Positions 37,442 to 49,999 of a DNA stretch of 64,000 nucleotides are shown one piece after another (position 1 is the first letter of the stretch; each line of letters starts with the position of its first letter). The notes below the pieces were generated by a model. That model was not told where the DNA came from and did no database searches. It was given only the letters and a program-made list of their open reading frames with translations. This DNA is from Clostridium caldaquaticum. GTDB taxonomy: Bacteria; Bacillota; Clostridia; Clostridiales; Clostridiaceae. The stretch lies in contig NZ_JAMSKT010000001.1 of NCBI RefSeq assembly GCF_023806125.1, positions 186,001 to 250,000 on the forward strand, read 5' to 3'. The position numbers and the translations under genes were made by a program.

Positions 37442-37768
37442 TTGGCATTACATGAATTTCAAGAAATAAAAAAAGCAGAAGATGAAGCCTTAGAATTAAT
37501 TAAAAATGCAGAAAATCAAGCTAAAGATATTATAAAAAATGCTCAGCTTGAAGCTAATGAAAAATTTAAAAATACTCTGCAGGAAATAAATGCTAAGGCT
37601 AAAAACATAGTGGACTCTGCTATATCTTCTGGAGAAAAAGAAGCTGAAATAATACTTGCTAGAGGTAAAACTGAAGTTGAGGCTATCTTGAATATCCCAA
37701 AGACAAAGCTTGATTCTGCTGTAAAATTAATAATTGAAAGGATAGTAAATAGCAATGGCAATAGTTAG
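37442..37768 (+). CDS. ntpF: V-type ATPase subunit G/H (NtpF-like peripheral stalk)
   Basis: 108 residues, almost entirely Ala/Lys/Glu-rich coiled coil (IKKAEDEALELIKNAENQA), as expected for the peripheral-stalk subunit that pairs with subunit E. TTG start at 37442, seven nt after GGGGAGGTG; the frame extends upstream but without a ribosome site. It overlaps the next gene by 14 nt. First gene of the nine-gene ATPase operon. Confidence 0.88.
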   Translation: MALHEFQEIKKAEDEALELIKNAENQAKDIIKNAQLEANEKFKNTLQEINAKAKNIVDSAISSGEKEAEIILARGKTEVEAILNIPKTKLDSAVKLIIERIVNSNGNS

Positions 37769-39689
37769 AATGAACAAGTTCACTCTTATAGCCTTTGAAG
37801 CTAGTAAGAACAAACTTCTTAAAAAGCTGCAAGCCTTTGGTGAAGTTGAATTTATTAACTTACAGAGCAAAAGGCTGGAAGAAGAAAATGAAGCTTTAAG
37901 TTTTTTACAGGAAGACACATTAGATTCATCTGCTAAAGATATTGAAGACATTTTGTCTAAGTTAAGATCTGCCATTGAATTTCTTAAAAATTACGTTCCT
38001 AAAGAATCCGCTTTAAAGGCTCTTAAGGAAGGTATACCAACCTTAACTTATGAAGACCTTAAAGAGTATGGTAATGAAAAGCATTGGATTAATACCATAA
38101 GCTTTCTAAAAAGCAAGGCGGAAAGATTAAATGCAATTGATAATGCTGTTTCTAAATTAAGGTCAGAGCTTGATGCATTATACCCTTGGAAAAATTTTGA
38201 TATACCTTTTACTGATTTAGAAGGTATGAAAAATGTAGTTTATTACATAGGAACAATTCCACTTCAAAACGAAAATAATTTAAACTCTGAACTTGATAAA
38301 AACTTTCCAAACAGCTATTTAGAAGTTATCAGCCGGGATACAAACTCTGCCTATATTTTAGTTTTTGCTCATAAAAACGAAAGCAGGGAAATTGAGGCTA
38401 TGATAAAGACTTTTGAGTTTTCCGAAGTTAAGCTTAATTATACAAAAAAGCCGGAAGCTATAATCAATGATATTAATAAACAATTAAACAGTCTTTTAAA
38501 AGAAAAACCATCAATTGAAGATGAGTTAAAAGCCTTTGCTGATAAGCTTACTGATTTAGAAAGAGCTTATGAATATTATGAAAATAAGCTTTTAAGGTAT
38601 CGTCAAAGCGAAAACTTCCTAAAGAGTAATAAAACAGTTGTTATTTCTGGATGGGTTCCTGAGGCAAAGACTGAAGTATTGGAAAGTTATGTAAAGGATG
38701 TAACTGGAAATCATTATTTCTTAGACTTCTCAGAAGTTAAAGAAGAAGAAATTGATGATGTTCCAATTATGCTCAATAACAATAAAATTGTTAAATCCTT
38801 TGAGTCCATTACAGCAATGTATAGTCTGCCTAAATATACAGGCATTGACCCTACTCCGCTTTTAACACCATTTTATATGATTTTCTTTGGAATGATGGTA
38901 GCAGACTTAGGTTATGGTCTTATAGTAACTTTAGCCGCTTTATTTGTTCTTAACAAATTTAACCTGGAAGAAAAAACCGAGAATTTTGTTAGGTTCTTTT
39001 TCTATTTAGGTATTTCAACTGCTGTCTGGGGAGCTGTTTACGGCTCTTTCTTTGGAAACCTGGTACAACTTCCAGCACTTATAAATCCTAATAAAGATAT
39101 TTTCTCTGTACTTTATCTTTCTCTTGGATTTGGTGTGCTTCAGATTTTTGTTGGTTTATTCATAAAAGCTTATGTCCTTATAAGAGATGGTAAACCGCTT
39201 GATGCCTTGTATGACGCTGGTTCTTGGATAATTACTTTAGTAAGTATAGGTTTAATGGCAGCATTTAATTTAGCCGCAGCAAAATATACAATGATACTCG
39301 GTATGTTATTAATTGTTGCAACAAATGGACGTCAGGCCGGCTCACTTGGTGCAAGACTAGGTGGTGGACTATACGCTTTATATGGTATTACAGGATATAT
39401 AGGAGACTTAGTTTCTTACACAAGACTTATGGCTCTTGGTATAGCTGGTGGTTCTATAGCTGGTGCTATGAACCTTATAATGAGCTACTTCCCTGGAGTA
39501 AGCATATATATTATAGGTCCATTATTTTTCGCAGCTGTTCAAATCTTCAATCTGTTATTAAGCCTTTTAGGTGCTTATGTTCATACATGCAGATTGCAGT
39601 ATGTTGAATACTTCAGTAAGTTCTATGAAGGTGGAGGTAGACCTTTTACACCTTTTAAAATGATAAACAAATATATAAAAATTAAGTAG
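37755..39689 (+). CDS. ntpI: V-type ATPase subunit I (a-subunit)
   Basis: 644 residues: cytosolic coiled-coil stalk-binding half (1-about 330) and a membrane half with about seven to eight helices (about 350-630) forming the ion half-channels. The conserved Arg should lie in the LVSYTRLMALGIAGGSIA helix. Translation starts inside ntpF (14-nt overlap). Confidence 0.95.
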   Translation: MAIVRMNKFTLIAFEASKNKLLKKLQAFGEVEFINLQSKRLEEENEALSFLQEDTLDSSAKDIEDILSKLRSAIEFLKNYVPKESALKALKEGIPTLTYEDLKEYGNEKHWINTISFLKSKAERLNAIDNAVSKLRSELDALYPWKNFDIPFTDLEGMKNVVYYIGTIPLQNENNLNSELDKNFPNSYLEVISRDTNSAYILVFAHKNESREIEAMIKTFEFSEVKLNYTKKPEAIINDINKQLNSLLKEKPSIEDELKAFADKLTDLERAYEYYENKLLRYRQSENFLKSNKTVVISGWVPEAKTEVLESYVKDVTGNHYFLDFSEVKEEEIDDVPIMLNNNKIVKSFESITAMYSLPKYTGIDPTPLLTPFYMIFFGMMVADLGYGLIVTLAALFVLNKFNLEEKTENFVRFFFYLGISTAVWGAVYGSFFGNLVQLPALINPNKDIFSVLYLSLGFGVLQIFVGLFIKAYVLIRDGKPLDALYDAGSWIITLVSIGLMAAFNLAAAKYTMILGMLLIVATNGRQAGSLGARLGGGLYALYGITGYIGDLVSYTRLMALGIAGGSIAGAMNLIMSYFPGVSIYIIGPLFFAAVQIFNLLLSLLGAYVHTCRLQYVEYFSKFYEGGGRPFTPFKMINKYIKIK

Positions 39690-39694
39690 TATAA

Positions 39695-40174
<480 letters not shown>

Positions 40175-40192
40175 TTTGTAGGATGTGATGAT

Positions 40193-40774
40193 ATGTCAAT
40201 AAAAAATATTACAGATAAAATAGTTAGCGATGCCAAAGAAAAGCAAGCTGATATATTAGCTAAAGCTAAGCAGGAAGCTGAGAAATTAATTAACAGCAAA
40301 GTAGAAGAAGCTCTATCTTCTAAAGAGCATATAATAAGAAAAGCTGAAGAAGAAGCTGAAACTAAAAAAAATAGAATCATTCAAAGTGCTGAACTTAAAG
40401 TAAGAAATCAGAAACTTACTGCTAAACATGAAGTTATTGAGAAAACTTTTAAATATGCTTTAGATGCTTTGAAAAATCTTAATGAAACTGAGTTTTTAAA
40501 CTTCCTGAAAAATACAGTTAAAAACTATGGAATCACTGGGAACAGTGTACTTCGTGTAAACACTGCTAGACATGCTCTTATAACACCAGTAACATTAAGT
40601 GAACTTAAAAGCTTAGCAGGAGCTGATTTAACTCTTGGAGAAGCACTTGAAAATAACCAGGATGGATTTATAGTTGAACAAAAAGGTATTCAAATAAACT
40701 TTACCTTTGAAGCATTAATCAATTCCTTAAAGGAAGATTTAATATTTGATATTACCAAAATTCTATTTGAGTAA
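40193..40774 (+). CDS. ntpE: V-type ATPase subunit E (peripheral stalk)
   Basis: 193 residues: long N-terminal Ala/Lys/Glu-rich helix (about 10-100) and a globular C-terminal domain. Forms the peripheral stalk with the G/H subunit. AGGATGTGATG precedes ATG. The conserved operon position between K and C supports the call. Confidence 0.93.
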   Translation: MSIKNITDKIVSDAKEKQADILAKAKQEAEKLINSKVEEALSSKEHIIRKAEEEAETKKNRIIQSAELKVRNQKLTAKHEVIEKTFKYALDALKNLNETEFLNFLKNTVKNYGITGNSVLRVNTARHALITPVTLSELKSLAGADLTLGEALENNQDGFIVEQKGIQINFTFEALINSLKEDLIFDITKILFE

Positions 40775-40787
40775 GGAGTGTGATTCC

Positions 40788-41777
40788 ATGAAAACAACAG
40801 AATTTGCCTCTATAGTCTCTTTAATAAGAGTATGGGAATCAAAACTCCTTACAAAGTCTCAATATGACAGACTAATAGACTCAGAGAACTTGGAGGATGC
40901 TTTAAAGCTTCTACAGGAAACACCCTATGGCAGCTTTTTAGAAAATGACAATTTTGAAACAGCTTTAAATGCAGCAGCCGGAAATATGTACAGAGATATT
41001 TCTAAAGCAGCTCCTTATGAAATCATAGTTAATTTTATGAAAGTAAAATTTGATTATCATAACATAAAAACACTAATAAAAGGTAAAATCCTTGAAAAAG
41101 ATTTTTCACATATTTTAATTCCAACTGGAATTATACATATTGATAAGCTTAAAGCTGCTATAAGCAGTGAAGAACTTAAGGATTTACCTGATGTAATTAA
41201 AAAAGGCATAGAAGCAGCCTTAAAAGATTATGAAGCTGTTAAAGATCCTCAGAGAATCGATATTATTTTAGATAAATATATGTTCTCTCATATGAGACAA
41301 ATTGTAAAAGACATTAATAATGAATTTATAAATAAGTTTCTCATTATTTTAATTGATTTAACCAACATAAAAACTCTGCTAAGAGTTAAAAAATTAAATA
41401 AAGAAGCTGCTTTTTTCAGAGACTTATTAATTGAAGGTGGAAAAATAGATAAAAGAACTTTCAATGAGCTTTACCAAGAAAGCCTAGAAGATATTTCTCA
41501 CAAATTAAGTTCCACTGAGTACGGCGGTATGCTTAAGGAAAGCATGGAATATTATTTTAAAACTGATTCCCTTGCTATCCTTGAAAAAAATATCGACAAC
41601 TATTTAATGAATTATATGAAAAAAGCAAAATTCATCAACTTAGGCCCAGAACCCATTGTTGTTTATATCTTAGCTCGGGAAACTGAAATTAAAAACATAA
41701 GAATCATCTTGGTTGGCAAACTTAATAAGGTTTCTGAAAATCTAATTAGAGAAAGGCTGCGTGATAGTTATGTATAA
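40788..41777 (+). CDS. ntpC: V-type ATPase subunit C (central stalk adaptor)
   Basis: 329 residues, all-helical AC39/d-type subunit linking the rotor ring to the central shaft. Start ATG 40788 ([11 protein letters not shown]) follows GTAAGGAGTG; an in-frame upstream extension overlaps ntpE and lacks a ribosome site. The gene end overlaps the start of ntpG by eight nt. Confidence 0.93.
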   Translation: MKTTEFASIVSLIRVWESKLLTKSQYDRLIDSENLEDALKLLQETPYGSFLENDNFETALNAAAGNMYRDISKAAPYEIIVNFMKVKFDYHNIKTLIKGKILEKDFSHILIPTGIIHIDKLKAAISSEELKDLPDVIKKGIEAALKDYEAVKDPQRIDIILDKYMFSHMRQIVKDINNEFINKFLIILIDLTNIKTLLRVKKLNKEAAFFRDLLIEGGKIDKRTFNELYQESLEDISHKLSSTEYGGMLKESMEYYFKTDSLAILEKNIDNYLMNYMKKAKFINLGPEPIVVYILARETEIKNIRIILVGKLNKVSENLIRERLRDSYV

Positions 41778-42078
41778 GGTTGCAGTTGTTGGAGATAAAG
41801 ATTCCGTTCTGCCTTTTAAGGCAATTGGGATTGAAGTTTTCTCCGTAGAAAACAGCGAAGAAGCTAAAAAAACTGTAGACACCTTGGCTTTTAATAACTA
41901 TGGAGTAATCTTTATTACAGAGCAGGCAGCAATTGAGATAGAAGAAACTATTGAAAGATACAACAAGATGATTACTCCATCAATTATTTTAATACCCGGC
42001 AATAAAGGAAGCCTTGGAGTTGGTAAAAAGCGAATTAAAGATAATGTTCAAAAAGCTATCGGTATGAATATATTGTAA
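41770..42078 (+). CDS. ntpG: V-type ATPase subunit F (NtpG, central stalk)
   Basis: About 102 residues beginning [20 protein letters not shown], the classical subunit F start with a Rossmann-like fold. GIEVF, FITEQAA and PSIILIPG are further family landmarks. ATG 41770 gives the canonical N-terminus; GTG 41761 is closer to AAAGG. Overlaps ntpC. Confidence 0.93.
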   Translation: MYKVAVVGDKDSVLPFKAIGIEVFSVENSEEAKKTVDTLAFNNYGVIFITEQAAIEIEETIERYNKMITPSIILIPGNKGSLGVGKKRIKDNVQKAIGMNIL

Positions 42079-42099
42079 GAAAGGCGGAACAAGATAAGC

Positions 42100-43872
42100 A
42101 TGGGAAGAATAATCAAAGTAGCTGGCCCTCTAGTTGTGGCTGAGGGAATGAGTAATGCTAATGTATATGACGTATGTCAAGTTGGCGAACATGGTCTTAT
42201 CGGCGAAATCATAGAAATGAGAGGTGACAAAGCCTCCATTCAGGTTTATGAAGAAACCGTTGGTCTTGGACCTGGAGACCCTGTTACAACTACAGGAGAA
42301 CCTCTTTCAGTTGAGCTTGCTCCTGGACTTATTGAATCCATGTTTGATGGAATTCAAAGACCTCTTGATGTTTACCTTGAAAAAGCTGACAGCTCTTTCT
42401 TAAAAAAAGGGGTAAAAGTTTTTTCATTAAATAGAGAAAAGAAATGGGAATTTACACCTGCTGTTAAAGCAGGAGATAGTGTTGAACCTGGTTCTATTAT
42501 AGGAACTGTTCAGGAAACCTCTGTTGTACTTCATAAAATTATGGTTCCTTATGGAGTTTTTGGTACAGTTAAGGAAATCAAATCTGGTGAATTTACAATA
42601 GTTGATACAATTTGTACAGTAGAAACTTCCTCAGGTATTAAAGAGCTTTCAATGATGCAGAAGTGGCCTGTAAGACGCGGTAGACCTTACGCTAGAAAAC
42701 TAAGCCCAATGGAACCAATGCTTACTGGTCAAAGAGTTATTGATACATTTTTCCCTGTTGTTAAAGGCGGAGCTGCTTCAGTACCAGGGCCTTTCGGAGC
42801 TGGAAAGACTGTTGTTCAGCACCAGATAGCAAAATGGGGAGATACTGAAATAGTTGTTTACGTTGGCTGCGGCGAACGCGGAAATGAAATGACAGACGTT
42901 CTTATGGAATTTCCTGAGCTAAAAGACCCAAAAACAGGCGAATCTTTAATGAAGAGAACTGTTCTTATAGCAAATACTTCAAATATGCCTGTTGCTGCCA
43001 GAGAAGCTTCTATCTACACAGGTATAACTATTGCAGAATATTTTAGAGATATGGGTTACTCAGTAGCTATCATGGCTGATTCAACATCCAGATGGGCAGA
43101 AGCTTTAAGAGAAATGTCCGGAAGACTTGAAGAAATGCCTGGTGAAGAAGGATACCCAGCCTACCTTGGCTCAAGACTTGCTGAGTTCTATGAAAGAGCT
43201 GGTAAAGTTGTATGCCTTGGTGATGAAAACAGAATTGGTGAGGTAACAGCTATCGGTGCGGTATCTCCTCCTGGTGGAGACCTTTCGGAGCCAGTTACAC
43301 AATCTACCTTAAGAATAGTTAAAGTTTTCTGGGGACTTGATGCACAGCTTGCTTATAGAAGACACTTCCCTTCTATAAATTGGCTTAACTCTTATTCTCT
43401 ATATCAAGATAAAATTGACTCCTATATAAATAAGCATCAGGCTTCCGATTGGTCTGAGCTTAGAACTGAGGCTATGACACTTCTTCAGGAAGAAGCTAGC
43501 CTTGATGAAATAGTTAGGCTTGTAGGTATCGACGCCCTATCTGAAAGAGATAGGCTTAAGCTTGAAGCTGCTAAATCAGTCCGTGAAGATTATCTGCAGC
43601 AAAATGCTTTCCATGAAATTGATACTTACACATCACTTAATAAACAGTATAAAATGTTAAAGCTTATAGTCTCCTTCTACAGAGAAGGAAAAAGAGCTCT
43701 TGATAATGGTATTTATCTAAAGAGCATCCTAGAACTTGAAGTAAGAGACAAAATAGCAAGAAGCAAATATATAGCTGAAGAAGATTTAAATAAAATTGAT
43801 GATATTCAAAAGGAACTTACAGAAGCTATAGACAAACTAATTGAGGAAGGAGGGCTAAAAAAACATGCTTAA
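42100..43872 (+). CDS. ntpA: V-type ATPase catalytic subunit A
   Basis: 590 residues, full length. Walker A in [13 protein letters not shown] near residue 230, Walker B region near [17 protein letters not shown], and the non-homologous insert (about 90-190) characteristic of V/A-type A subunits. Hydrolyses ATP in the peripheral V1 head. Overlaps ntpB by eight nt. Confidence 0.97.
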   Translation: MGRIIKVAGPLVVAEGMSNANVYDVCQVGEHGLIGEIIEMRGDKASIQVYEETVGLGPGDPVTTTGEPLSVELAPGLIESMFDGIQRPLDVYLEKADSSFLKKGVKVFSLNREKKWEFTPAVKAGDSVEPGSIIGTVQETSVVLHKIMVPYGVFGTVKEIKSGEFTIVDTICTVETSSGIKELSMMQKWPVRRGRPYARKLSPMEPMLTGQRVIDTFFPVVKGGAASVPGPFGAGKTVVQHQIAKWGDTEIVVYVGCGERGNEMTDVLMEFPELKDPKTGESLMKRTVLIANTSNMPVAAREASIYTGITIAEYFRDMGYSVAIMADSTSRWAEALREMSGRLEEMPGEEGYPAYLGSRLAEFYERAGKVVCLGDENRIGEVTAIGAVSPPGGDLSEPVTQSTLRIVKVFWGLDAQLAYRRHFPSINWLNSYSLYQDKIDSYINKHQASDWSELRTEAMTLLQEEASLDEIVRLVGIDALSERDRLKLEAAKSVREDYLQQNAFHEIDTYTSLNKQYKMLKLIVSFYREGKRALDNGIYLKSILELEVRDKIARSKYIAEEDLNKIDDIQKELTEAIDKLIEEGGLKKHA

Positions 43873-45244
43873 AGAATACAAAACAGTCACAGAAGTAGTA
43901 GGCCCTCTTATGGTTGTTGAGGGCGTTGAAGGAGCAAAATATTACGAACTTGTTGAAATTGAACTTCAAACCGGTGAAAAAAGAAGAGGTCAGGTACTTG
44001 AAGTTAATGGAGACAAGGCAATGGTGCAAATATTTGAAGGTTCATCTGGAATAAACTTAACTCAAACTAAAGTTAAATTCCTTGGAAGACCTCTTCAAAT
44101 TGGTGTATCAGAAGATATGCTTGGAAGAACTTTCGATGGTATGGGCAGACCAAAGGATAATGGTCCTAAAATCCTTCCTGAGAAAAAACTGGATATAACT
44201 GGAGAAGCAATAAATCCTGTAGCTAGAGACTATCCGTCAGAATTTATTCAGACAGGTATTTCTGCTATAGACCATCTTAATACTCTTGTTAGAGGTCAAA
44301 AGCTTCCTGTGTTCTCTGCTTCAGGACTTCCACACGCCGAGCTTGCAGCACAGATTGCAAGACAGGCAAAAGTTTTATCCTCTGACTCTAAGTTTGCCGT
44401 TGTATTTGCAGCAATAGGAATTACCTTTGAAGAAGCTAACTTCTTTATAGATGAATTTAATAGAACAGGTGCTATTGATAGATCCGTTCTATTTTTAAAC
44501 CTTGCAAACGACCCAGCCATAGAGAGAATATCAACGCCAAGAATGGCGCTGACTACAGCAGAGTATCTGGCATATGAAAAAGATATGCACGTACTTGTTA
44601 TAATGACAGATATGACAAACTACGCCGATGCTTTAAGAGAAATTTCCGCTGCAAGAAAAGAAGTTCCAGGCAGACGTGGATATCCAGGATACTTATATAC
44701 AGACCTTGCAACTTTATATGAAAGAGCTGGTAGAATTAAAGGTAAGAAAGGTTCTATAACACAAATCCCTATTCTTACAATGCCAGAGGATGATAAAACT
44801 CATCCAATTCCTGATCTAACAGGATATATAACTGAAGGACAGATAATTTTATCTAGAGAACTCTTTAAAAGGGGAATTACCCCTCCAATAGATGTTCTTC
44901 CTTCACTTTCAAGACTTAAAGATAAAGGTATTGGAAAAGGAAAAACAAGAGAAGACCATGCTGATACAATGAACCAGTTATTTTCAGCTTATGCACAAGG
45001 AAAACAGGCAAAAGAACTTGCTGCCATCCTTGGTGAATCCGCACTTTCAGATACAGATAAGAAATTTGCTGAGTTTGCTGAAAGATTTGAAAAAGAGTAT
45101 GTATCTCAAGGCTTTAACACAAATAGAAACATAGAAGAAACTCTAGCTCTTGGCTGGGAGCTTTTAAGAATACTTCCAAGAACAGAACTTAAGAGAATTA
45201 GAGATGAATATCTAGAAAAGTATTTAAACAAAGTAGGTGAGTAG
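43865..45244 (+). CDS. ntpB: V-type ATPase regulatory subunit B
   Basis: 459 residues. Non-catalytic subunit alternating with A in the hexamer: the P-loop is degenerate ([18 protein letters not shown] instead of GxxxxGKT), as is normal for [21 protein letters not shown] is the family signature. ATG overlaps the ntpA stop. Confidence 0.97.
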   Translation: MLKEYKTVTEVVGPLMVVEGVEGAKYYELVEIELQTGEKRRGQVLEVNGDKAMVQIFEGSSGINLTQTKVKFLGRPLQIGVSEDMLGRTFDGMGRPKDNGPKILPEKKLDITGEAINPVARDYPSEFIQTGISAIDHLNTLVRGQKLPVFSASGLPHAELAAQIARQAKVLSSDSKFAVVFAAIGITFEEANFFIDEFNRTGAIDRSVLFLNLANDPAIERISTPRMALTTAEYLAYEKDMHVLVIMTDMTNYADALREISAARKEVPGRRGYPGYLYTDLATLYERAGRIKGKKGSITQIPILTMPEDDKTHPIPDLTGYITEGQIILSRELFKRGITPPIDVLPSLSRLKDKGIGKGKTREDHADTMNQLFSAYAQGKQAKELAAILGESALSDTDKKFAEFAERFEKEYVSQGFNTNRNIEETLALGWELLRILPRTELKRIRDEYLEKYLNKVGE

Positions 45245-45246
45245 CC

Positions 45247-45900
45247 TTGGCTCTAATTAATGTAAATCCTACTAGAATGGAGCTTACAAAGCTTAAAAAA
45301 AGACTTACAACAGCAGTAAGAGGTCATAAGCTTCTTAAAGATAAGCAGGATGAGCTTGTAAGGCAATTTATAGCTATTGTTAAGCACAACAACGAGCTGC
45401 GAAACAAAGTAGAAGAAAACCTTGGCGATACATTAAAAGAATTCATGCTCACAAGGGCTATTCTAGGCTCTGAGGTTGTTGAAGAAGCATTGAGCTTCCC
45501 AAAGGAAAGCATATCTGTTGAAATTGGAAGTAAAAATGTAATGAGCGTTAATGTTCCTGTAATGGAGTTTAAGAGAAAGCTCTCAGATGATGAAGGCAGC
45601 ATATACCCTTATGGATTTGCTAATACCTCTCCAGAGCTTGACCATGTAGTTGGAAGACTATACAAAACTCTTCCTCTGCTCCTTGAACTTGCTGAAGTAG
45701 AAAAAGCTGCTCAGCTTATGGCTGACGAAATAGAAAAGACAAGAAGAAGAGTTAACGCCTTAGAATACATGACAATTCCTCAGCTTAAGGAAACTATCAA
45801 ATATATAAGAATGAAGCTTGAGGAAAATGAGAGAGGAGCCTTAACCAGACTCATGAAAGTTAAGGACATGATAGAAAAAGAAGCTGCACAGCAGCAGTAA
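45247..45900 (+). CDS. ntpD: V-type ATPase subunit D (central shaft)
   Basis: 217 residues forming the antiparallel coiled coil of the rotor shaft: [16 protein letters not shown] at the N-terminus and [21 protein letters not shown] at the C-terminal helix in two parts. TTG start two nt after the ntpB stop, with AGGTGA upstream. Last gene of the operon, followed by a strong terminator. Confidence 0.95.
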   Translation: MALINVNPTRMELTKLKKRLTTAVRGHKLLKDKQDELVRQFIAIVKHNNELRNKVEENLGDTLKEFMLTRAILGSEVVEEALSFPKESISVEIGSKNVMSVNVPVMEFKRKLSDDEGSIYPYGFANTSPELDHVVGRLYKTLPLLLELAEVEKAAQLMADEIEKTRRRVNALEYMTIPQLKETIKYIRMKLEENERGALTRLMKVKDMIEKEAAQQQ

Positions 45901-45904
45901 GTTG

Positions 45905-45945
45905 AAAAGACAAGTGCCTATTGCAAGGCGCTTGTCTTTTTTAAT
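45905..45945 (+). terminator. Terminator of the V-ATPase operon
   Basis: 15-bp stem 45905-45919/45926-45940 (one G-U) with a 6-nt loop and T-run. Confidence 0.92.
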
Positions 45946-46174
45946 GCTTGTATTATGAAATGTAATAATTTAAAATCAATTCAATTTAAAACTAAATTTT
46001 CAAGAATTTTCTTTATAGTTATCTTTAAATTAAATATTTTTTGTTTATCAGGTTTTTAACGCTAATTTTTACTCAAAAATCCTAGTTTATTTTGAAAAAT
46101 TCTTGTTAAAATAATTTATGTAAACAATACATTAGTTTCTTTTAAATGTTTCTTAAAATCTTCAATTTTTAGAC

Positions 46175-46215
46175 TTTGACTTTCTTTGACTTTTATTTTA
46201 TTATTTAAATATAAA
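46175..46215 (+). promoter_or_regulatory. CtsR operator overlapping the hsp20 promoter
   Basis: TTTGACT-TTC-TTTGACT (46175-46191) is the exact reverse complement of the CtsR consensus RGTCAAA-NAN-RGTCAAA. TTGACT at 46186-46191 also serves as -35, with TATAAA at 46210-46215 (18-nt spacer). Bound CtsR would block RNA polymerase; heat inactivates CtsR. Confidence 0.82.
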
Positions 46216-46239
46216 ATATAAAAATTGGAGGGATTGAGA

Positions 46240-46683
46240 ATGTTTGAAATGATACCTTTTAGAAGAAACAATAATTTAACTAGAAGAGATGATTTCTTTT
46301 CACCATTTTTAAAGAGCTTCTTTGATGATGATTTCTTTTCAGCTATAAACACAATTCAGGGAAACTTTAAAGTTGATTTAAAAGAAACTGATGAAAACTA
46401 TCTAGTTGAAGCTGATTTACCTGGAGTAAAAAAAGAAGCTATAGATATTGATTTTGATAATAACTATTTAACAATTACTGCAAAACGAGATGATACTATA
46501 GAAGATAAAAAAGAAAATTATGTAAGACGTGAAAGACACTACGGTGAATTTAAAAGAAGTTTCTATATAAATAATGTTGATGAAAATAAAATAGATGCTT
46601 CCTTTAATGATGGTGTTTTAAAAATTACTCTTCCAAAACTAAACAAAGGTAACGATAAAAAGAGAAAAATTGATATTCACTAA
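46240..46683 (+). CDS. Small heat-shock protein (Hsp20/alpha-crystallin)
   Basis: 147 residues: N-terminal Phe/Arg/Asp-rich arm, alpha-crystallin domain about 42-140 (DENYLVEADLPGVKKEAIDI, NDGVLKITLPK) and a short basic tail. ATP-independent holdase. ATG 46240 after TTGGAGGG. Single gene under a CtsR-type operator, with a terminator after it. Confidence 0.95.
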   Translation: MFEMIPFRRNNNLTRRDDFFSPFLKSFFDDDFFSAINTIQGNFKVDLKETDENYLVEADLPGVKKEAIDIDFDNNYLTITAKRDDTIEDKKENYVRRERHYGEFKRSFYINNVDENKIDASFNDGVLKITLPKLNKGNDKKRKIDIH

Positions 46684-46688
46684 AATTT

Positions 46689-46720
46689 AAGGTGCAGCAG
46701 TTAAAGCTGCACCTTTAAAA
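46689..46720 (+). terminator. hsp20 terminator
   Basis: 10-bp stem AAGGTGCAGC/GCTGCACCTT (46689-46698/46706-46715), 7-nt loop. Confidence 0.8.
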
Positions 46721-46762
46721 AAGCTATTACTACATGAAAAGTCATATAGTAATAGCTTTTTT
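46717..46762. terminator. carB terminator (bidirectional)
   Basis: Perfect 16-bp stem 46717-46732/46747-46762 with a 14-nt loop, A tract left and T tract right, just past the carB stop. Confidence 0.9.
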
Positions 46763-46766
46763 ATAT

Positions 46767-49700
46767 TTATCTTATATTATACACCTTCATACTGTAAGTT
46801 GAATTAACATTATCATACTTCCTGCATACTTCCACTAAAGCTTTTAAGGTATCTAAGGCTGTAATAACTTCTATATTCTTTTCAATTGCTGTTCTTCTTA
46901 TTACAAAACCGTCTCTATGAGAATCATTACCCTTTGTTGGAGTGTTTACAACTAAATCTACTTCATTATTTTTAATTACATCTAATATATTCGGCTCTTC
47001 TTCCTTTATCTTGTTTACCTCTCTAACCTCAAAACCTTCATCCTTTAATAATTTAGCAGTTCCTCTTGTAGCTATAAAACTGTAGCCTAAGTCTTTGAAA
47101 TCTTTTGCTAAACCTATAAATTCTTTTTTATCATGATTGTTTACTGTTACAAGCACATTTCCAGTCTTCTTTTTAAGCATCATTCCTGCTGCCACAAAAC
47201 CTTTATAAAGTGCTTCATGTACATCCCTTCCAAGTCCAAGCACCTCTCCCGTAGACTTCATCTCAGGTCCTAAGGAAACTTCAACTCTTGGGAGTTTTTG
47301 TGTTGAAAATACTGGAACCTTCACTGCTACAAGACTTGGCTCTTTGTATATATCAATTCCGTAGCCTAAGTCTTCAAGCTTTTGTCCAAGCATAACCTTT
47401 GTTGCAAGTTCTACAATCGGCACGCCGCTTACTTTGCTTATATATGGTACTGTTCTACTGGCTCTTGGGTTTACCTCTATTACATAAAGCTCTCCATTAA
47501 ATTCTATAAACTGAATGTTTATCATACCTTTAATACCTATTTTAAATGCCAGCTTCTTAGTGTAATCAAGCACTTTATCCTTTATAGCCTTTGAAACATT
47601 CTGTGTTGGATATATAGTTATGCTGTCTCCAGAGTGAACCCCAGCTCGTTCTAAATGTTCCATAACTCCTGGTATTAGCACATTTTCTCCATCACAAATA
47701 GCATCTACTTCAAGTTCTCTTCCCATAAGGTATTTATCAATAAGCACAGGGTTTTTCTTATCCTTAGCAAAAGCATTTTCAAGATAATACTTAAGCTCTT
47801 TTTCACCATAGGTTATTTCCATACCCTGTCCTCCAAGCACATAGGAAGGTCTTACAAGTACAGGATAGCCCAAGCTTTCAGCTTGCTTTAAGCCTTCCTC
47901 AGCATTCCACACAGCCTTTCCCTTTGGCCTTGCTATATCAAGCTTTTCAAGTATTGCATCAAATTTTTCCCTATCTTCTGCTGCATCTATCTGCTCAGAG
48001 CTTGTTCCAAGGATATAAATTTCCTTTTCCTTTAAAAACTTAGCAAGCTTTATGGCTGTTTGACCTCCAAACTGAAGGATTACACCATAAGGTTTTTCCT
48101 TATCAATTATGCTTAGTACATCTTCCTCTGTAAGAGGCTCAAAATAAAGCTTGTCGGATATATCAAAATCTGTACTTACTGTTTCAGGGTTGTTGTTTAT
48201 TATTATAGTTTCAATGCCCATTTTTCTTAAAGCCTTAACCGCATGAACTGATGCATAGTCAAACTCTATTCCCTGACCAATTCTTATTGGACCTGAACCA
48301 ATAACTACAACCTTTCTTCTATCGCTTACCTCAACCTCATCATAAACATCGTAGGTTGAATAGTAGTATGGAGATAATGCTTCAAATTCTCCAGCACAAG
48401 TATCTACCATTTTATAAACAGGATTTATATTCCACTTCATTCGGAGACTGTAAACTTCATTAGGGCTGACTCTAAGAAGACTTCCTATTCCCTTATCTGA
48501 AAAGCCCATTCTCTTTAAGTCATAAAGATAATCTCTTTCTATTTCATCTATAGTTAAGTTTTTAAGTTCTTCTTCTTTCTCTACTATATTTTTTATCTTT
48601 CTTACAAAGAAGATATCTATTCCTGTTATTTGTGATATCATCTCAAGCCTGTAATCTCTTCTTATCATTTCAGCAAGAGCAAATATTCTTTCATCATCTG
48701 GTTCTATTACCCTTTGCTTTAATTCCTCAAGGCTTAATTTTTTCATAGCTTTGTGCTCTAAAGTGTATAAGCCAAGCTCTAGTGAACGAATTCCCTTTAA
48801 AAAGGCCGCTTCAAAACTGCTGCCTATAGCCATTACTTCTCCTGTAGCCATCATCTTTGTCCCTAACTGTCTTTCCGCTCCATAGAACTTGTCAAAAGGC
48901 CACTTTGGTATTTTAACTACTATATAATCAAGGGAAGGCTCAAAGCAGGCAAAGGTTTTTTGTGTAACCGCATTTTTTATCTCATGAAGACCATATCCTA
49001 ATGCTATTTTAGCTGCCACCTTTGCTATTGGGTATCCCGTAGCCTTTGAAGCAAGAGCTGAAGAACGGCTTACTCTTGGGTTTATCTCTATTACAGCATA
49101 TTCAAAGCTGTCAGGATTTAGAGCAAACTGTACATTACAACCTCCTTCAATACCTATATGATTTATAATATCTATAGCTGCAGTTCGGAGCATTTGGTAT
49201 TCTCTATCGGATAAAGTCTGGCTTGGAGCCACAACTATACTGTCCCCCGTATGAATTCCTACAGGATCTACATTTTCCATGTTGCACACAGTTATACAGT
49301 TGCCGAAGCTGTCTCTCATAACTTCATACTCAATTTCCTTCCAGCCTTTAACGCTCTTTTCTATGAGTACCTGTCCTATAGCACTTAAACTAAGCCCTTG
49401 TGCCAGTATCTCCTCAAGTTCTTCTTCGTTTTCTGCTATACCGCCACCAGTTCCTCCAAGGGTATAAGCCGGTCTTACTATAACAGGATAACCTATCTTT
49501 CTGCTGAAGGCCTTACCGCTTTCCATATCAGTAATTATTTCGCTTTCAATGCACGGCTGCCCTATTTTCTCCATTTCTGCTCTAAATAGTTCTCTATCTT
49601 CACCTTTTTTAATAGACTCTATAGAAGTTCCAATTACTCTCACATTATATTTTTCAAGTATTCCGCTGTCATAAAGCTCTACTGCAAGATTTAATCCTGT

Positions 49701-49979
49701 CTGCCCCCCCATTCCTGCAATAATGCTGTCTGGCCTTTCCTTAGCAATTACCTTTTCAACAAATTCCAAAGTAAGAGGCTCTATATAAATCTTATGAGCT
49801 GTTTCCTTATCCGTCATAATTGTAGCCGGATTGCTGTTTATAAGAACAACTTCTATTCCTTCTTCTTTTAGTGCTTCGCAGGCTTGAGTTCCTGAATAGT
49901 CAAACTCAGCTGCCTGACCTATAACTATAGGACCCGATCCTATAACTAGAACTTTTTTTATATCATTATTTTTCGGCAT
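46767..49979 (-). CDS. carB: Carbamoyl-phosphate synthase large subunit
   Basis: 1070 residues, full length, two homologous synthetase halves ([19 protein letters not shown] at the start and [19 protein letters not shown] near 555), each with an ATP-grasp fold, then the MGS-like allosteric domain (about 935-1070). Makes carbamoyl phosphate from ammonia (delivered by CarA), bicarbonate and two ATP for pyrimidine and Arg synthesis. ATG with AAGGGAG; 20 nt after carA. Confidence 0.98.
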   Translation of the reverse strand: MPKNNDIKKVLVIGSGPIVIGQAAEFDYSGTQACEALKEEGIEVVLINSNPATIMTDKETAHKIYIEPLTLEFVEKVIAKERPDSIIAGMGGQTGLNLAVELYDSGILEKYNVRVIGTSIESIKKGEDRELFRAEMEKIGQPCIESEIITDMESGKAFSRKIGYPVIVRPAYTLGGTGGGIAENEEELEEILAQGLSLSAIGQVLIEKSVKGWKEIEYEVMRDSFGNCITVCNMENVDPVGIHTGDSIVVAPSQTLSDREYQMLRTAAIDIINHIGIEGGCNVQFALNPDSFEYAVIEINPRVSRSSALASKATGYPIAKVAAKIALGYGLHEIKNAVTQKTFACFEPSLDYIVVKIPKWPFDKFYGAERQLGTKMMATGEVMAIGSSFEAAFLKGIRSLELGLYTLEHKAMKKLSLEELKQRVIEPDDERIFALAEMIRRDYRLEMISQITGIDIFFVRKIKNIVEKEEELKNLTIDEIERDYLYDLKRMGFSDKGIGSLLRVSPNEVYSLRMKWNINPVYKMVDTCAGEFEALSPYYYSTYDVYDEVEVSDRRKVVVIGSGPIRIGQGIEFDYASVHAVKALRKMGIETIIINNNPETVSTDFDISDKLYFEPLTEEDVLSIIDKEKPYGVILQFGGQTAIKLAKFLKEKEIYILGTSSEQIDAAEDREKFDAILEKLDIARPKGKAVWNAEEGLKQAESLGYPVLVRPSYVLGGQGMEITYGEKELKYYLENAFAKDKKNPVLIDKYLMGRELEVDAICDGENVLIPGVMEHLERAGVHSGDSITIYPTQNVSKAIKDKVLDYTKKLAFKIGIKGMINIQFIEFNGELYVIEVNPRASRTVPYISKVSGVPIVELATKVMLGQKLEDLGYGIDIYKEPSLVAVKVPVFSTQKLPRVEVSLGPEMKSTGEVLGLGRDVHEALYKGFVAAGMMLKKKTGNVLVTVNNHDKKEFIGLAKDFKDLGYSFIATRGTAKLLKDEGFEVREVNKIKEEEPNILDVIKNNEVDLVVNTPTKGNDSHRDGFVIRRTAIEKNIEVITALDTLKALVEVCRKYDNVNSTYSMKVYNIR

Positions 49980-49999
49980 ACTATATTCTCCCTTCTCTC

